Part shown: piece after piece, positions 34,930 through 43,899 of the stretch
How positions within the stretch are numbered: position 1 is the first letter of the stretch
How the letters are laid out: each line of letters opens with the position of its first letter
Assembly (NCBI GenBank): GCA_964441735.1
Contig: CAYTVB010000014.1
Span: 1 to 46,956 of the forward strand
Direction: 5' to 3'
Origin: JASMTM01 sp964441735
Lineage (GTDB): Bacteria > Thermotogota > Thermotogae > Petrotogales > Kosmotogaceae
Length of the DNA: 46,956 nt
Translations under genes and position numbers: made by a program
The notes under the pieces: model-generated
Database searches by the model: none
What the model was told of the DNA's origin: nothing
The model's input: only the letters and a program-made list of their open reading frames with translations

Positions 34930-35752
34930 AATAGTAAAATACGTTTTTTTTGGTATAACTGGTGTAATAGCATCTGGAATAATTTCATTGATAGTATTTT
35001 TAGTATTACAGGGAATTGATGATATTTCCTGGAACTTTCTGACCGCTTTTCCAGAAAATTCTATGGCTTCAGGCGGAGTTTTTCCCGCTTTGTTAGGTTC
35101 TATTTATTTTCTTATAGTCGCTATGGTTTTTGCAATTCCAGTAGGTTTATTAGGAGCAATATATTTAAGCGAGTACAGCAAAGACAATTTTTTTAATAAA
35201 ATTGTACTGACATCAGTGAATATTCTTGCTGGTATTCCATCAGTTATTTTCGGACTTTTTGGTTTAGCACTTTTTTGCATAATATTTGGATTTGGCACAT
35301 CGGTTATTGCAGGAGGATTGACTTTGGGAATTATGGCTTTACCTTACATAATATCTAATACACATGAAAGTTTGCGTTCGGTTCCGAACTCTTATAGAGA
35401 AGCATCGCATGGACTTGGAGCAAACAAGTCACAGACTGTTTTTGGAGTTATTCTGCCATCTGCTACTTCAAGGATAATTACAGGTATAATAATTGCTATT
35501 GGCAGGGTAATTGGAGAAACTGCTCCAATATTATTTACCGGTGCAGCATTTTACATTACGAAAAATCCTTCAAACATTTTTCAACCTACAATGGCACTTC
35601 CAACTCACATCTTTGTTTTATCGACAGCATACTCTGATGAAGTGACGCCTAAATTAGAGGGAACCATTTCGTTGCTTATTATGATAGTTATTGTATTATT
35701 TTTCATTGCTTCAAGATTTAGAAAAAAGGCTTCAAAGTTTCAGGGAGGATGA
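34916..35752 (+). CDS. pstA: Phosphate ABC transporter permease PstA
   Basis: A 278-residue permease with six helices and the PstA-type AGIPSVIFGLFGLALF and EASHGLGANKSQTVFGVILP segments. The ATG at 34916 follows AGAGGAG within the end of pstC; a longer frame from 34886 lies upstream of that site and is not used. It pairs with PstC as the phosphate channel. pstB follows after three bases. Confidence 0.94.
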   Translation: MLVDRIVKYVFFGITGVIASGIISLIVFLVLQGIDDISWNFLTAFPENSMASGGVFPALLGSIYFLIVAMVFAIPVGLLGAIYLSEYSKDNFFNKIVLTSVNILAGIPSVIFGLFGLALFCIIFGFGTSVIAGGLTLGIMALPYIISNTHESLRSVPNSYREASHGLGANKSQTVFGVILPSATSRIITGIIIAIGRVIGETAPILFTGAAFYITKNPSNIFQPTMALPTHIFVLSTAYSDEVTPKLEGTISLLIMIVIVLFFIASRFRKKASKFQGG

Positions 35753-35755
35753 ATT

Positions 35756-36508
35756 ATGAATGACAATATATTTAAAATCGAAAATCTTAACTGTTATTAC
35801 GGAAATAAACATGCTATTAAAAATGTTAGTTGTTCGGTTCCAAGTCAATCAATAACTGCTTTGGTAGGTCCTTCAGGTTGTGGAAAATCTACATTTTTAA
35901 GAGCATTAAACAGAATGAACGATCTTATCCCTGAATATCGTCAAAGTGGTAATATTTACTTAGATGGTAAAAATACTGACAAGATGAATCCGGTTGAGCT
36001 TCGCAAAAAAGTTGGAATGGTATTTCAAAAACCTAACCCTTTCCCGAAAAGTGTATATGAAAACGTTGTTTTTGGTCCTAAAGTACATGGTATAAAAAAG
36101 AGAAGTGAACTTAAAAAAATTGCCAAAAAAGCTCTAGAACAATCTGCCCTGTGGGAAGAGGTAAAAGATGAACTAAAGAACAATGCTCTATCGCTTTCTG
36201 GTGGTCAACAGCAGAGAGTATGTATTGCAAGAGCAATTTCCGTCGAACCCGAATGTTTGTTGTTGGATGAACCTACAAGCTCATTAGATCCTATAGCCAC
36301 CCAGAAAATAGAAAGATTGGTAGAAGAGCTATCTGAAAACTACACTATAATCATAGTAACGCATAATCTTCAACAAGCTCTTAGAATATCAGATTTTATG
36401 ATGTTTTTCTATATGGGAGAATTAATAGAATTTAATGTTACAGATGAAGTAATGGAAAATCCTAAAGACAAAAGGACCAGCGATTATTTAAGAGGAGTTT
36501 TTAGTTAA
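35756..36508 (+). CDS. pstB: Phosphate ABC transporter ATPase PstB
   Basis: A 250-residue ATPase of normal PstB length: Walker A GPSGCGKST, signature LSGGQQQR, Walker B CLLLDEPTSSLD and H-loop IVTHN. The FQKPNPFPKSVYENV segment is a PstB hallmark. The ATG follows GGGAGGA. It energises PstCA and, with PhoU, links transport to PhoR signalling in the usual model. Confidence 0.96.
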   Translation: MNDNIFKIENLNCYYGNKHAIKNVSCSVPSQSITALVGPSGCGKSTFLRALNRMNDLIPEYRQSGNIYLDGKNTDKMNPVELRKKVGMVFQKPNPFPKSVYENVVFGPKVHGIKKRSELKKIAKKALEQSALWEEVKDELKNNALSLSGGQQQRVCIARAISVEPECLLLDEPTSSLDPIATQKIERLVEELSENYTIIIVTHNLQQALRISDFMMFFYMGELIEFNVTDEVMENPKDKRTSDYLRGVFS

Positions 36509-36523
36509 AAGGAGGTTTGTTAA

Positions 36524-37201
36524 TTGAAAGAAGAAAATTTCCATCACTTAGAAACACATTTTAATAAATTGAAGTCACTGATTGCTGACATGATTGAAAA
36601 CGTAAGAAAAAGTCTTGTTAATTCAGTTCATTCCTTCGAAATAAGAGATATTAAGATGGCTAATGAAGTCATTGTTAATGACTATATAATTGATGATTTA
36701 CAGAGGAGAATCGAAAAAGAAGTAGTTAGCTATATTGGACGTTTTCAACCTTTAGCTGAAGATTTAAGGTATGCTATTACAATGATTAAACTTGTAACAG
36801 ATCTCGAGCGAGTGGGTGATCTTGCAGCTGATATTGCTGAAGTGACTGTTAAATACAGTCAGGATTTTGAGCTTGACACACAGGAAAAATTAAGAAAAAT
36901 GACAGCAGTAGTTGAAGATATGGTTGAGGACGCACTAACCGCATATTACAAAAGAGACATTGAACTAGCCATAGAAGTTTGGGAAAGAGATGACATTGTC
37001 GATAAATTATATGATGAGATTAAAAATCAAGCAGTAGAACTTATAAAGGTTGCAAATAATGAACATAAAGAAGAACATGTTTTTGATCAGATAATTGTGG
37101 CAAGGTATCTTGAAAGAGCAGCAGATCATGCAACAAATATTGCTGAAGAAGTTTATTACATTGTTTTAGGAAAAAATTTGAAGGAAGAGATGGAAAATTG
37201 A
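36524..37201 (+). CDS. phoU: Phosphate signalling protein PhoU
   Basis: A 225-residue all-helical protein with two PhoU repeats. Each has the metal-binding E/DxxxD pattern: the first near TDLERVGDLAADIAE and the second near ERAADHATNIAEE. PhoU connects PstB with the PhoR kinase and curbs phosphate uptake when supply is high. The TTG start at 36524 follows AAAAGGAGG. The stop overlaps the start of the regulator gene (TTGA). Confidence 0.95.
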   Translation: MKEENFHHLETHFNKLKSLIADMIENVRKSLVNSVHSFEIRDIKMANEVIVNDYIIDDLQRRIEKEVVSYIGRFQPLAEDLRYAITMIKLVTDLERVGDLAADIAEVTVKYSQDFELDTQEKLRKMTAVVEDMVEDALTAYYKRDIELAIEVWERDDIVDKLYDEIKNQAVELIKVANNEHKEEHVFDQIIVARYLERAADHATNIAEEVYYIVLGKNLKEEMEN

Positions 37202-37887
37202 GAATACTTGTTGTTGACGATGATCAAGATATTCTGGAAATAGTCAAGATTGTTTGTGAAGAAGAAAGATTAGAAGTCACGACTGCATACAATGCGAAAA
37301 CTATGTATGAAAAACTAAACAAAGATGATTTTGATCTTGTTGTTCTTGACATAATGCTCCCTGATGCCAATGGCCTGGATCTAATAAAGACACTGAAAAA
37401 CAAATATGGTGATATACCGGTTGTTTTCTTAACAGCCAGAAAATCAGATATAGATATGATACTTGGACTCGAACTGGGTGCTGACGATTATATAACTAAA
37501 CCCTTTTCACCAAGAGCCTTGGTAGCTAAAATTAAAGCTGTTATAAGACGTGTTAATAAGAACCAGCTTAGAAATGACAGCGAAATAAAGCTGGGAAATT
37601 TGGTCATTAATTTGGATGCTTATCGTATTTACAAAGAAAATAAACAAATAGAGTTAACCAGAAGAGAAGGAGAATTATTAAGGCTTTTTATGAGAAATCC
37701 TGAAAGGGTCTTTAATCGTAATGAACTGCTTGATAAAGCATGGGGAGAAGATTTTTACGGAGATTACAGAACTATTGATGTACACATAAGTAAACTAAGA
37801 GAAAAAATTGGAAAGGATTATATTAAAACTGTTAGAGGAATTGGTTATAAGTTCACATTTGGTAATGATAATAGTGGAGAAGATTGA
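37198..37887 (+). CDS. phoB: OmpR/PhoB-family response regulator (PhoB-like)
   Basis: A 229-residue regulator: receiver domain 1-118 with DDD (7-9), phospho-acceptor D51, T79 and K101, then a winged-helix DNA-binding domain with RTIDVHISKLREKIG and VRGIGYKF, the OmpR/PhoB signature. It starts at a TTG overlapping the phoU stop by four bases, and its stop shares a base with the kinase start. Position in a pst operon supports a PhoB role in phosphate starvation control, probably including this operon. Confidence 0.93.
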   Translation: MRILVVDDDQDILEIVKIVCEEERLEVTTAYNAKTMYEKLNKDDFDLVVLDIMLPDANGLDLIKTLKNKYGDIPVVFLTARKSDIDMILGLELGADDYITKPFSPRALVAKIKAVIRRVNKNQLRNDSEIKLGNLVINLDAYRIYKENKQIELTRREGELLRLFMRNPERVFNRNELLDKAWGEDFYGDYRTIDVHISKLREKIGKDYIKTVRGIGYKFTFGNDNSGED

Positions 37888-38861
37888 TGAATTCTAAAAT
37901 TTCAAATAATATAAGTGAACTGGTTCTTGAAATAGCTGATAATCTAACAGTCAAAAAGTTTAATAAAGCAGCATCTGGTTTTTTTAATAAGAATATTATA
38001 GGTTCAAATATTGGAGAAATTCTTCATGTTCAAGGCATTTCATCAATTGTAAATGATCTTCTTGAAAAGAAAAGAAATATTTATGAATCGAAATTTACAA
38101 AAAACAACAGTGAATATTTCTTATCTATTATTGTTGAACCTCCTTATTTGATTATCCAAAATAAAACAACTGAAATGATTTTGAAACAGGCAAAAATGGA
38201 TTTTGTGGATCTAATGGTGCACGAATTTTCAACTCCTTTGACCGTTCTTGAAGGACACTTAGCATTGTTGCAAGAAAGAATAGGTGACGATTCACCGGAT
38301 GTGGCTAATTCTATATATAAATTAACAAAGTCAGTAAAACGTCTTTCAAGGTTAATTGAGCAGTTAAGCGTAATTTCAAGCATGGAACTAAAGGAATACA
38401 AAGTGAAGAAAGAACCTGTTCAACTATTTTCTTTGGTAACAGAAATTATTGACGCTTTCAAAGGTAAGATTGAAGCGAAGTCGCTTGGAGTCGAGAACTG
38501 GGTTCCTAAAGATATGTATTTGAATACCGATCCAATGCTTTTGTATCGCTGTTTGGAAAACCTTTTTTCCAACGCAATTAAGTATTCTTATAAAAATGGG
38601 AGTGTATATATACGCTCAGAAAAACAATCCGGTAATACTCAAATTGTTATTCAAGACGAGGGGATTGGAATAAAACGTGATGAAATCAACAGGATATTTG
38701 AGAGATTTTATCGCGGGACAGAAGCTTTGAAAAATGGAAGTACAGGACTTGGACTTGGTTTATCTTTGGTGAAACATTCTTTGAATCTTATAAATGGACA
38801 AATAGAGATTAGTTCAAGACATATGCTCGGAACTTCGGTTTACATTATGATTCCAAATTGA
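37887..38861 (+). CDS. phoR: Soluble PhoR-like histidine kinase with N-terminal PAS-like domain
   Basis: A 324-residue kinase. Residues 1-100 look like a PAS-type domain (VKKFNKAASGFFNKNIIG), HisKA follows with H112 in VHEFSTPLTVLEGHL, and the ATPase domain has N-box LFSNAIKYSYK, QDEGIGI and STGLGLGLSL. No membrane segment or signal peptide is seen, unlike PhoR of E. coli or Bacillus, so it probably senses phosphate status through cytosolic PhoU/PstB contacts. The ATG at 37887 (TGATG overlap) follows GGAGA; a TTG three bases earlier is less likely. Confidence 0.9.
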   Translation: MNSKISNNISELVLEIADNLTVKKFNKAASGFFNKNIIGSNIGEILHVQGISSIVNDLLEKKRNIYESKFTKNNSEYFLSIIVEPPYLIIQNKTTEMILKQAKMDFVDLMVHEFSTPLTVLEGHLALLQERIGDDSPDVANSIYKLTKSVKRLSRLIEQLSVISSMELKEYKVKKEPVQLFSLVTEIIDAFKGKIEAKSLGVENWVPKDMYLNTDPMLLYRCLENLFSNAIKYSYKNGSVYIRSEKQSGNTQIVIQDEGIGIKRDEINRIFERFYRGTEALKNGSTGLGLGLSLVKHSLNLINGQIEISSRHMLGTSVYIMIPN

Positions 38862-38947
38862 AACTTCATTTTAATTCATAACACTGAGTAATTATACTGT
38901 TATATAATTGAGTGGCTTATTGACTCATGAATGAATGGAGGATGTTT

Positions 38948-39886
38948 ATGGATCCCTTTGTGTTAACCATTATTTTAATCTTTGCTGCTGGAATACTGGT
39001 AAGTGTTCTAAGAACTACTGTAAAAGATCCGTGTTTAAAGGATTTTCGAAAAGATAATTTGATAATATTGATGAAGAATGACAGGCCTGTATTTGGAAGG
39101 CTTGAGTTAAGAAGTTCAGGATTAATACTTCACTATAAGGACCCATACAAAAACACTGATCATTATGAATCGTCCTTTATAATCTATAAAAATGAATATG
39201 CAGCTATCAAAAATGTAATAAAGATCATAGATGATCTGGACGAAGCTGAGAAGAAAAGACGAAGTATTCGTAGCCTTTTAATTGAAAGAAGCTTATTATC
39301 GACCATCAGGCGTTTTTTTAGAAATGTTTTTGCACTACTCAGAGATTCAATTGTTGACACATTTCGACTATTTGTCGGAAGGACATCTCCTAAAAGTTCT
39401 GTGTTATCAAGTGGTGGTACTTACATAAATAAAGTAGGAGAAAGTTTTGTTGATTATGTTGGTAACTCATTTGATCCAATTTTAGAGAAATTAATTGGCA
39501 AGGAAATCATTGTTGAAGTTATTGAAAACGGTGAATGGAAAGAATTTGTAGGTGTTTTAAGAAACTACAGTAAAGATTTTCTTGAAGTGCTTTCAATTAA
39601 GATGCCTGTAACGCTTGATTTTCCCATAAATGAAAATGTGCTTAAAAACTTCAATATTACTGTAGATTATAAGAAAGATAAAAAGAGTATCACCAAAAAT
39701 CTAAGACAAAGCAGCATAAAGGTTGCGATAAACGGAATAACTGAAGTAATTGAACCCGGCAAATGCATAGAAGTTGAAAATTTTTCAACTGCTAAATCGG
39801 TTTTGGTGACAATCGATGAAGAAATGGATGTAATTTTTCCAAGATCTGATGCGATTGTAAGACATAATGTTCCGGAGACTCAATAG
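38948..39886 (+). CDS. Membrane-anchored protein of unknown function
   Basis: A 312-residue protein I do not recognise. One N-terminal helix (about 3-22) anchors it; a soluble part follows with an arginine-rich segment (about 95-145, SIRSLLIERSLLSTIRRFFR) that may lie on the membrane, then beta-rich sequence to the C-terminus. The ATG at 38948 follows TGGAGGA at six bases; an upstream ATG at 38927 lies before that site. It lies 86 bases after the phoR-like gene on the same strand and is convergent with mscS. It may be the last gene of the pst transcript or independent. Confidence 0.75.
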   Translation: MDPFVLTIILIFAAGILVSVLRTTVKDPCLKDFRKDNLIILMKNDRPVFGRLELRSSGLILHYKDPYKNTDHYESSFIIYKNEYAAIKNVIKIIDDLDEAEKKRRSIRSLLIERSLLSTIRRFFRNVFALLRDSIVDTFRLFVGRTSPKSSVLSSGGTYINKVGESFVDYVGNSFDPILEKLIGKEIIVEVIENGEWKEFVGVLRNYSKDFLEVLSIKMPVTLDFPINENVLKNFNITVDYKKDKKSITKNLRQSSIKVAINGITEVIEPGKCIEVENFSTAKSVLVTIDEEMDVIFPRSDAIVRHNVPETQ

Positions 39887-39921
39887 TTTATGAATCCCCG
39901 AAATGATTTAGTTAATATGGT

Positions 39922-40743
39922 TTACTCTTGATTTTCCTGTATTACATGAACATCCATCTGCGGATATGGTATTGATATACCTACTTCATCGAATTTTAGT
40001 TTCACAGTCTCTTGCAGTTCATAGAATAAATTTAAGTAGTCTGAAGCATCTACCCATGCTTTAGTTATGAAATTTACTGAACTGTCACCTAATTCACTAA
40101 CAGCTATAATGGGAGCAGGGTCTTTATGTATTTTTGGGTGATTACTATAAATTTCTTCAAGTGTCTTTTTCGCTAGTTTTAGATCGTCATCGTATCCAAT
40201 TCCAAATGTCAAATCGAGACGTCTTTTATCCGATCTCGAATAGTTAGTTATTGTTGAATTAGCCAATTGTCCGTTAGGTACAATTACTAATTTATTGTCG
40301 ATGGATCTTATTTTTGTGATAACCATTTGAACCTCTTCAATTGTACCCATTAAACTTCCCGTGCTAATAAATTCTCCGACTTTAAAAGGTTTTATTATTA
40401 AGATCAATATTCCACCAGCGAAGTTGGCCAATGCACCTTGCAAAGCAAAACCAATAGCTATACCTATTGCCCCAATTAGCGCTACAAAAGATGTCATTTC
40501 GATGCCTATCATTGATAGCACAACAATGAACAATAAGACTTTTAACAAAACTCCTATAAAAGTTTTCATAAATTTCTTTAGAGTATCATCGAGTTTCGAT
40601 TTGTCCATAATCCGTATGAGTATTTTCTGGACAATTTTAATTATCCAAAGACCAATAATAAGGGTAATAATTGCACCAATAAGTTTAGGACCAAAGGTCA
40701 TCAACCATTCAGTAAAGGCTTCTTGTAAAGCTTGAAAATCCAT
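39922..40743 (-). CDS. mscS: Small-conductance mechanosensitive channel, MscS family
   Basis: A 273-residue channel of E. coli MscS size. Three N-terminal helices (about 15-40, 55-80, 85-115) end with the glycine/alanine-rich pore helix (AIGIAIGFALQGALANFAGG), then the beta domain (FKVGEFISTGSLMGTIEEV) and the vestibule domain with IVPNGQLANSTITNYS. It releases solutes on osmotic downshock and so balances the OpuC importer nearby. The ATG at 40743 follows GGTGGTG. It is a single-gene unit. Confidence 0.95.
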   Translation of the reverse strand: MDFQALQEAFTEWLMTFGPKLIGAIITLIIGLWIIKIVQKILIRIMDKSKLDDTLKKFMKTFIGVLLKVLLFIVVLSMIGIEMTSFVALIGAIGIAIGFALQGALANFAGGILILIIKPFKVGEFISTGSLMGTIEEVQMVITKIRSIDNKLVIVPNGQLANSTITNYSRSDKRRLDLTFGIGYDDDLKLAKKTLEEIYSNHPKIHKDPAPIIAVSELGDSSVNFITKAWVDASDYLNLFYELQETVKLKFDEVGISIPYPQMDVHVIQENQE

Positions 40744-40929
40744 TTTGACACCACCTTTTGTATATAATTTAGAATCAATAGCGGGTAAAAATAATTTGAA
40801 AATAGTTAAATATCAAGTTAATTGTAATTATTATAAATTACAACGTAAATATACTAACACAAAGCTTATAAAAAATTATTCATTATAATTTCCCAATCTA
40901 ATAAAATGTAGAATGGACTTTTACTGGAT

Positions 40930-41547
40930 CTAATAAATATTGAGTAATCTCTTTACATCTTTAATAATAGAGGGAATCTGATCAGGCTTCATCACAATAT
41001 CAATTTCTTTTGCATCAATAGTGTATACAGGCGAATATTCATATTTTCTAATCCATGATTTGTAAAGGTTATCAAGACGTTGCCAGTATGATATTGGTGT
41101 TTGCATCTCCATTTCACGACCACGGCGTCTTATTCGTGTAAGAATTGTGTCAACATCAGAATCAATATATACGAGTAGATCAGGATGTCTTAAATACTCG
41201 CACATTGAGTTATACATTTCTTCATAAGCGTAGAATTCTCTTTTTGTCATTTTTCCACTGGCAAAAAGATTCTTTGAAAATATTTCATAATCTTCGTATA
41301 TGGATCTATCAAAAACAACATTCCTATTCTCTTCTTCAGCTTTCTTTAATGAAATATATCGATGTACGAGAAAATAACTTTGCAGATGATAAGACCATTC
41401 TTTCTGATCATAATAAAATTCTTCCAGGAAAGGATTATTTTCCACCCTCTCATGATGTACATCAAAACCAAGCTGTTCAGCAATTACCTTTGCAAAGGTG
41501 GATTTCCCTGCTCCAACATTACCAGCCATTACAATTATCTTTCCCAT
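40930..41547 (-). CDS. Deoxynucleoside kinase (dGK/dAK-like)
   Basis: A 205-residue P-loop kinase of the deoxynucleoside kinase family: GNVGAGKST near the N-terminus, the ERVENNPFLEEFY substrate loop, the DRS motif (FDRSIYEDYEIF) and the arginine lid RIRRRGREME. It phosphorylates deoxynucleosides, probably purine ones by similarity to dGK/dAK, for nucleotide salvage. In-frame start candidates are GTG 41559, ATG 41556 and ATG 41547; GGGAGTGAT gives best spacing to the last. It lies 51 bases after the acetyltransferase gene on the same strand. Confidence 0.9.
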   Translation of the reverse strand: MGKIIVMAGNVGAGKSTFAKVIAEQLGFDVHHERVENNPFLEEFYYDQKEWSYHLQSYFLVHRYISLKKAEEENRNVVFDRSIYEDYEIFSKNLFASGKMTKREFYAYEEMYNSMCEYLRHPDLLVYIDSDVDTILTRIRRRGREMEMQTPISYWQRLDNLYKSWIRKYEYSPVYTIDAKEIDIVMKPDQIPSIIKDVKRLLNIY

Positions 41548-41598
41548 TGTTTTCATCACTCCCTGAATTGAAGATAAACTAAAAAAGTGTAAGTTGAG

Positions 41599-42075
41599 TT
41601 ATTCGGACTTATTTGGTTTCTTCAATTTAGTAACTGCAGGATAGAAACCATATCTTTTATAAAAGCTAAATACAGATTCGTTGCCAGCAGCTACACCAAT
41701 AGTAATCCCTTCAACACTATTGCTTTCAAGCCAATTTAAAGTTTTCTCTAGCAATCTGTCTCCTACTTTATCGTTTCTATATTCTTCGCGGACAAATAAT
41801 GAATCCACTTTTCCATTATCATCCTTTGTTATTGAACCAATACAATAACCTGCTTTCTCATTATTTGATTTATCCATGGCGATATATATTTTTATTTTTC
41901 CTCCGTTTTTTATACTTTCCGTGATTCTCTTTATTCGTTCTTCAAATGTTAACTTTTGAAAATCCTGTTTGAACTGGATCGATTTTTCTTCATGGTATGC
42001 TCTCAATCCTTCCCATAAACCCTTGATTTCTTTAATATTATCCACGCTGACCTCTGTAATTTGAATAGTGGCCAT
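41599..42075 (-). CDS. GNAT family N-acetyltransferase
   Basis: A 158-residue GNAT protein. The acetyl-CoA pyrophosphate loop is REEYRNDKVGDRLLE (the R/Q-x-x-G-x-G/A motif in variant form), followed by GVAAGNESVFSFYKRYGF, the C-terminal motif B. The substrate is unknown. The ATG at 42075 follows AAAGGAG; an upstream TTG at 42090 is not needed. It begins 17 bases after the glycosidase-like gene, in the same run. Confidence 0.88.
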   Translation of the reverse strand: MATIQITEVSVDNIKEIKGLWEGLRAYHEEKSIQFKQDFQKLTFEERIKRITESIKNGGKIKIYIAMDKSNNEKAGYCIGSITKDDNGKVDSLFVREEYRNDKVGDRLLEKTLNWLESNSVEGITIGVAAGNESVFSFYKRYGFYPAVTKLKKPNKSE

Positions 42076-42092
42076 ACTATCTCCTTTCAAAT

Positions 42093-43895
42093 TTATTCAG
42101 TGTAAACCGTTTTCTTTTGTATCTCGAGTTTGTGGTTTAGATAAACCAACGTGATTGATTCTTTGGGTAGAGTAAAATCTCCATCAGAGCTTTCTTCAAT
42201 TTGTATCTTGCTGTTGGTCTTTTTTATGACAATGTCCCTTTCTTCATTTCCATAATTCACAATAACGCCTGTGATTAGATTCATTTCACTGTTTGGAGAG
42301 AAAATTGCTTTTATATTTTCAACATCGATGTCTGTCGAAATATACTCATCAGAGAAATCCGAAAAAAGCATGTATATTCTTGCTGTGGGTCTATACTCAA
42401 CCAAACCATCTATGTTGTTCATTAAGCTCAGTGTTCCATCATTGACTATACACCAGTGTTGAAATGACCATAAGTTCTCCTTAATGGCAGTTATATAAGA
42501 GCATGCAAGCCATATTGATGAAACGAAAGTTGAGGGGTCTCCCGGACCTTCTATTGAATAGTCATAAGAGGTGTTTGTTTCTGTTATTGCTATCGGAATA
42601 TCGCCCATATTATTTTTCTTCAATAACTCTTTAACCTGTTCAATGTATTTCTCAAAATTTTTGACATTTTGTAATGTTCTTGCTTTACTTTGTGAGCCAT
42701 CAAAAGGGTAATAATGAAGCGATAAAATATCTATTAAACCACCATTATTTTTTATAAATTCGGTCAACCACTTATCGTATTGAGGATAACTTGAAATTGT
42801 AAAATCTGGACCTACAATTTTAACTTTGGGATATTGTTCTTTCAATGCTGTGATTTCTTCTTTGTATGTTTTAATAAACTCTTCTAATGGTACATTTTTA
42901 TTCATGATTGATGGATATATATTAGCTTCATTGGAAAAAGATATATGTTTTAAAGAAGGAAAGAAGCTAACAAGCTCATTAAACTGTTCAAGAGCACTTT
43001 TTTTTGAAAAATATTCAAGTTGAATAAAAGGCTCTGTTGAAGTGTAATCAATGAATCTTCTGAACCTCTTAATATCTTCTGGTGTTCTGGGTGTATGATC
43101 CCTATATATACCTCCCCAGCGAATCATATTTATTGAAGAAGCTTTAACATAGCCCATTAGACGTTCAGCTGTTCCTTCTTTCCAGTAATTATTCCCGAAG
43201 ATGTATTCTGGAATTTTATGTGTATCAAAATTTAATAGTTCTTTATCAATGTCTTTTGAAGGAAAGTATTCTAAATTGTATGTATTTGAACCCATAAAAT
43301 TGGCTATAATAATCTCTCCGTTTTTGTCAAAGCTAAGAACAGTACTGAGATTTCCTTCTATCAGTGTTACTCTGTAGTTAATGCAGGGTATTTCACCAAT
43401 CTCGGTTTCTACAAAGCTCTCACCATTATATTCGTATAACCAGTTTAATTGTTGTCCTGATATTGCATCAAAATCATTATAATTGAATTTTTTAGCTTTC
43501 TCTGAAATCATGCGCCTGGTCATTTCAGATGAATGAATTAAATCTATCGCTGTTATTTCTGCTGGAATTATAACCGTATCACTTTGTTTTTGTAGAATAT
43601 AACCATCACCGATATAACTGAACTCTTCATATTCTGTTGAGAAATCGTGCATCATTTTTCTTTCTACTTTAATTTTTTTTACTATGTCGTTTTCTACATG
43701 TTGCTTTGAATCAATAAATAGCAATACTTGATTGTTTTCGTTATAGACTGTTTCTTTCTTATTAATTATCGAAGATTTCTCATTCCAATGGGTAACTTCT
43801 AATATTTTAATACCCGATGGGTTATATGTAATGGTTGTTAAACTAAAAGACAACGAAGTTAGAATAAGTAAAATTACAATCAAACATCTTCTCAT
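42093..43895 (-). CDS. Secreted clan GH-A glycosidase-like protein
   Basis: A 600-residue secreted protein. Residues 1-18 are a signal peptide. Residues 20-215 are a beta-rich domain I cannot name. Residues 225-515 look like a TIM barrel of clan GH-A: INMIRWGG (about 255-262), the acid/base pair N322-E323 in SFSNEANIYPS, LHYYPFDG (393-400) and the candidate nucleophile E439 in AITETNTS, with W476 near the end of the barrel. A beta tail closes the protein. It resembles GH39, GH30 or arabinofuranosidase-type barrels but I cannot place it in a family. It sits four bases after the STE24-like gene. Confidence 0.7.
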   Translation of the reverse strand: MRRCLIVILLILTSLSFSLTTITYNPSGIKILEVTHWNEKSSIINKKETVYNENNQVLLFIDSKQHVENDIVKKIKVERKMMHDFSTEYEEFSYIGDGYILQKQSDTVIIPAEITAIDLIHSSEMTRRMISEKAKKFNYNDFDAISGQQLNWLYEYNGESFVETEIGEIPCINYRVTLIEGNLSTVLSFDKNGEIIIANFMGSNTYNLEYFPSKDIDKELLNFDTHKIPEYIFGNNYWKEGTAERLMGYVKASSINMIRWGGIYRDHTPRTPEDIKRFRRFIDYTSTEPFIQLEYFSKKSALEQFNELVSFFPSLKHISFSNEANIYPSIMNKNVPLEEFIKTYKEEITALKEQYPKVKIVGPDFTISSYPQYDKWLTEFIKNNGGLIDILSLHYYPFDGSQSKARTLQNVKNFEKYIEQVKELLKKNNMGDIPIAITETNTSYDYSIEGPGDPSTFVSSIWLACSYITAIKENLWSFQHWCIVNDGTLSLMNNIDGLVEYRPTARIYMLFSDFSDEYISTDIDVENIKAIFSPNSEMNLITGVIVNYGNEERDIVIKKTNSKIQIEESSDGDFTLPKESITLVYLNHKLEIQKKTVYTE

Positions 43896-43899
43896 TCTT

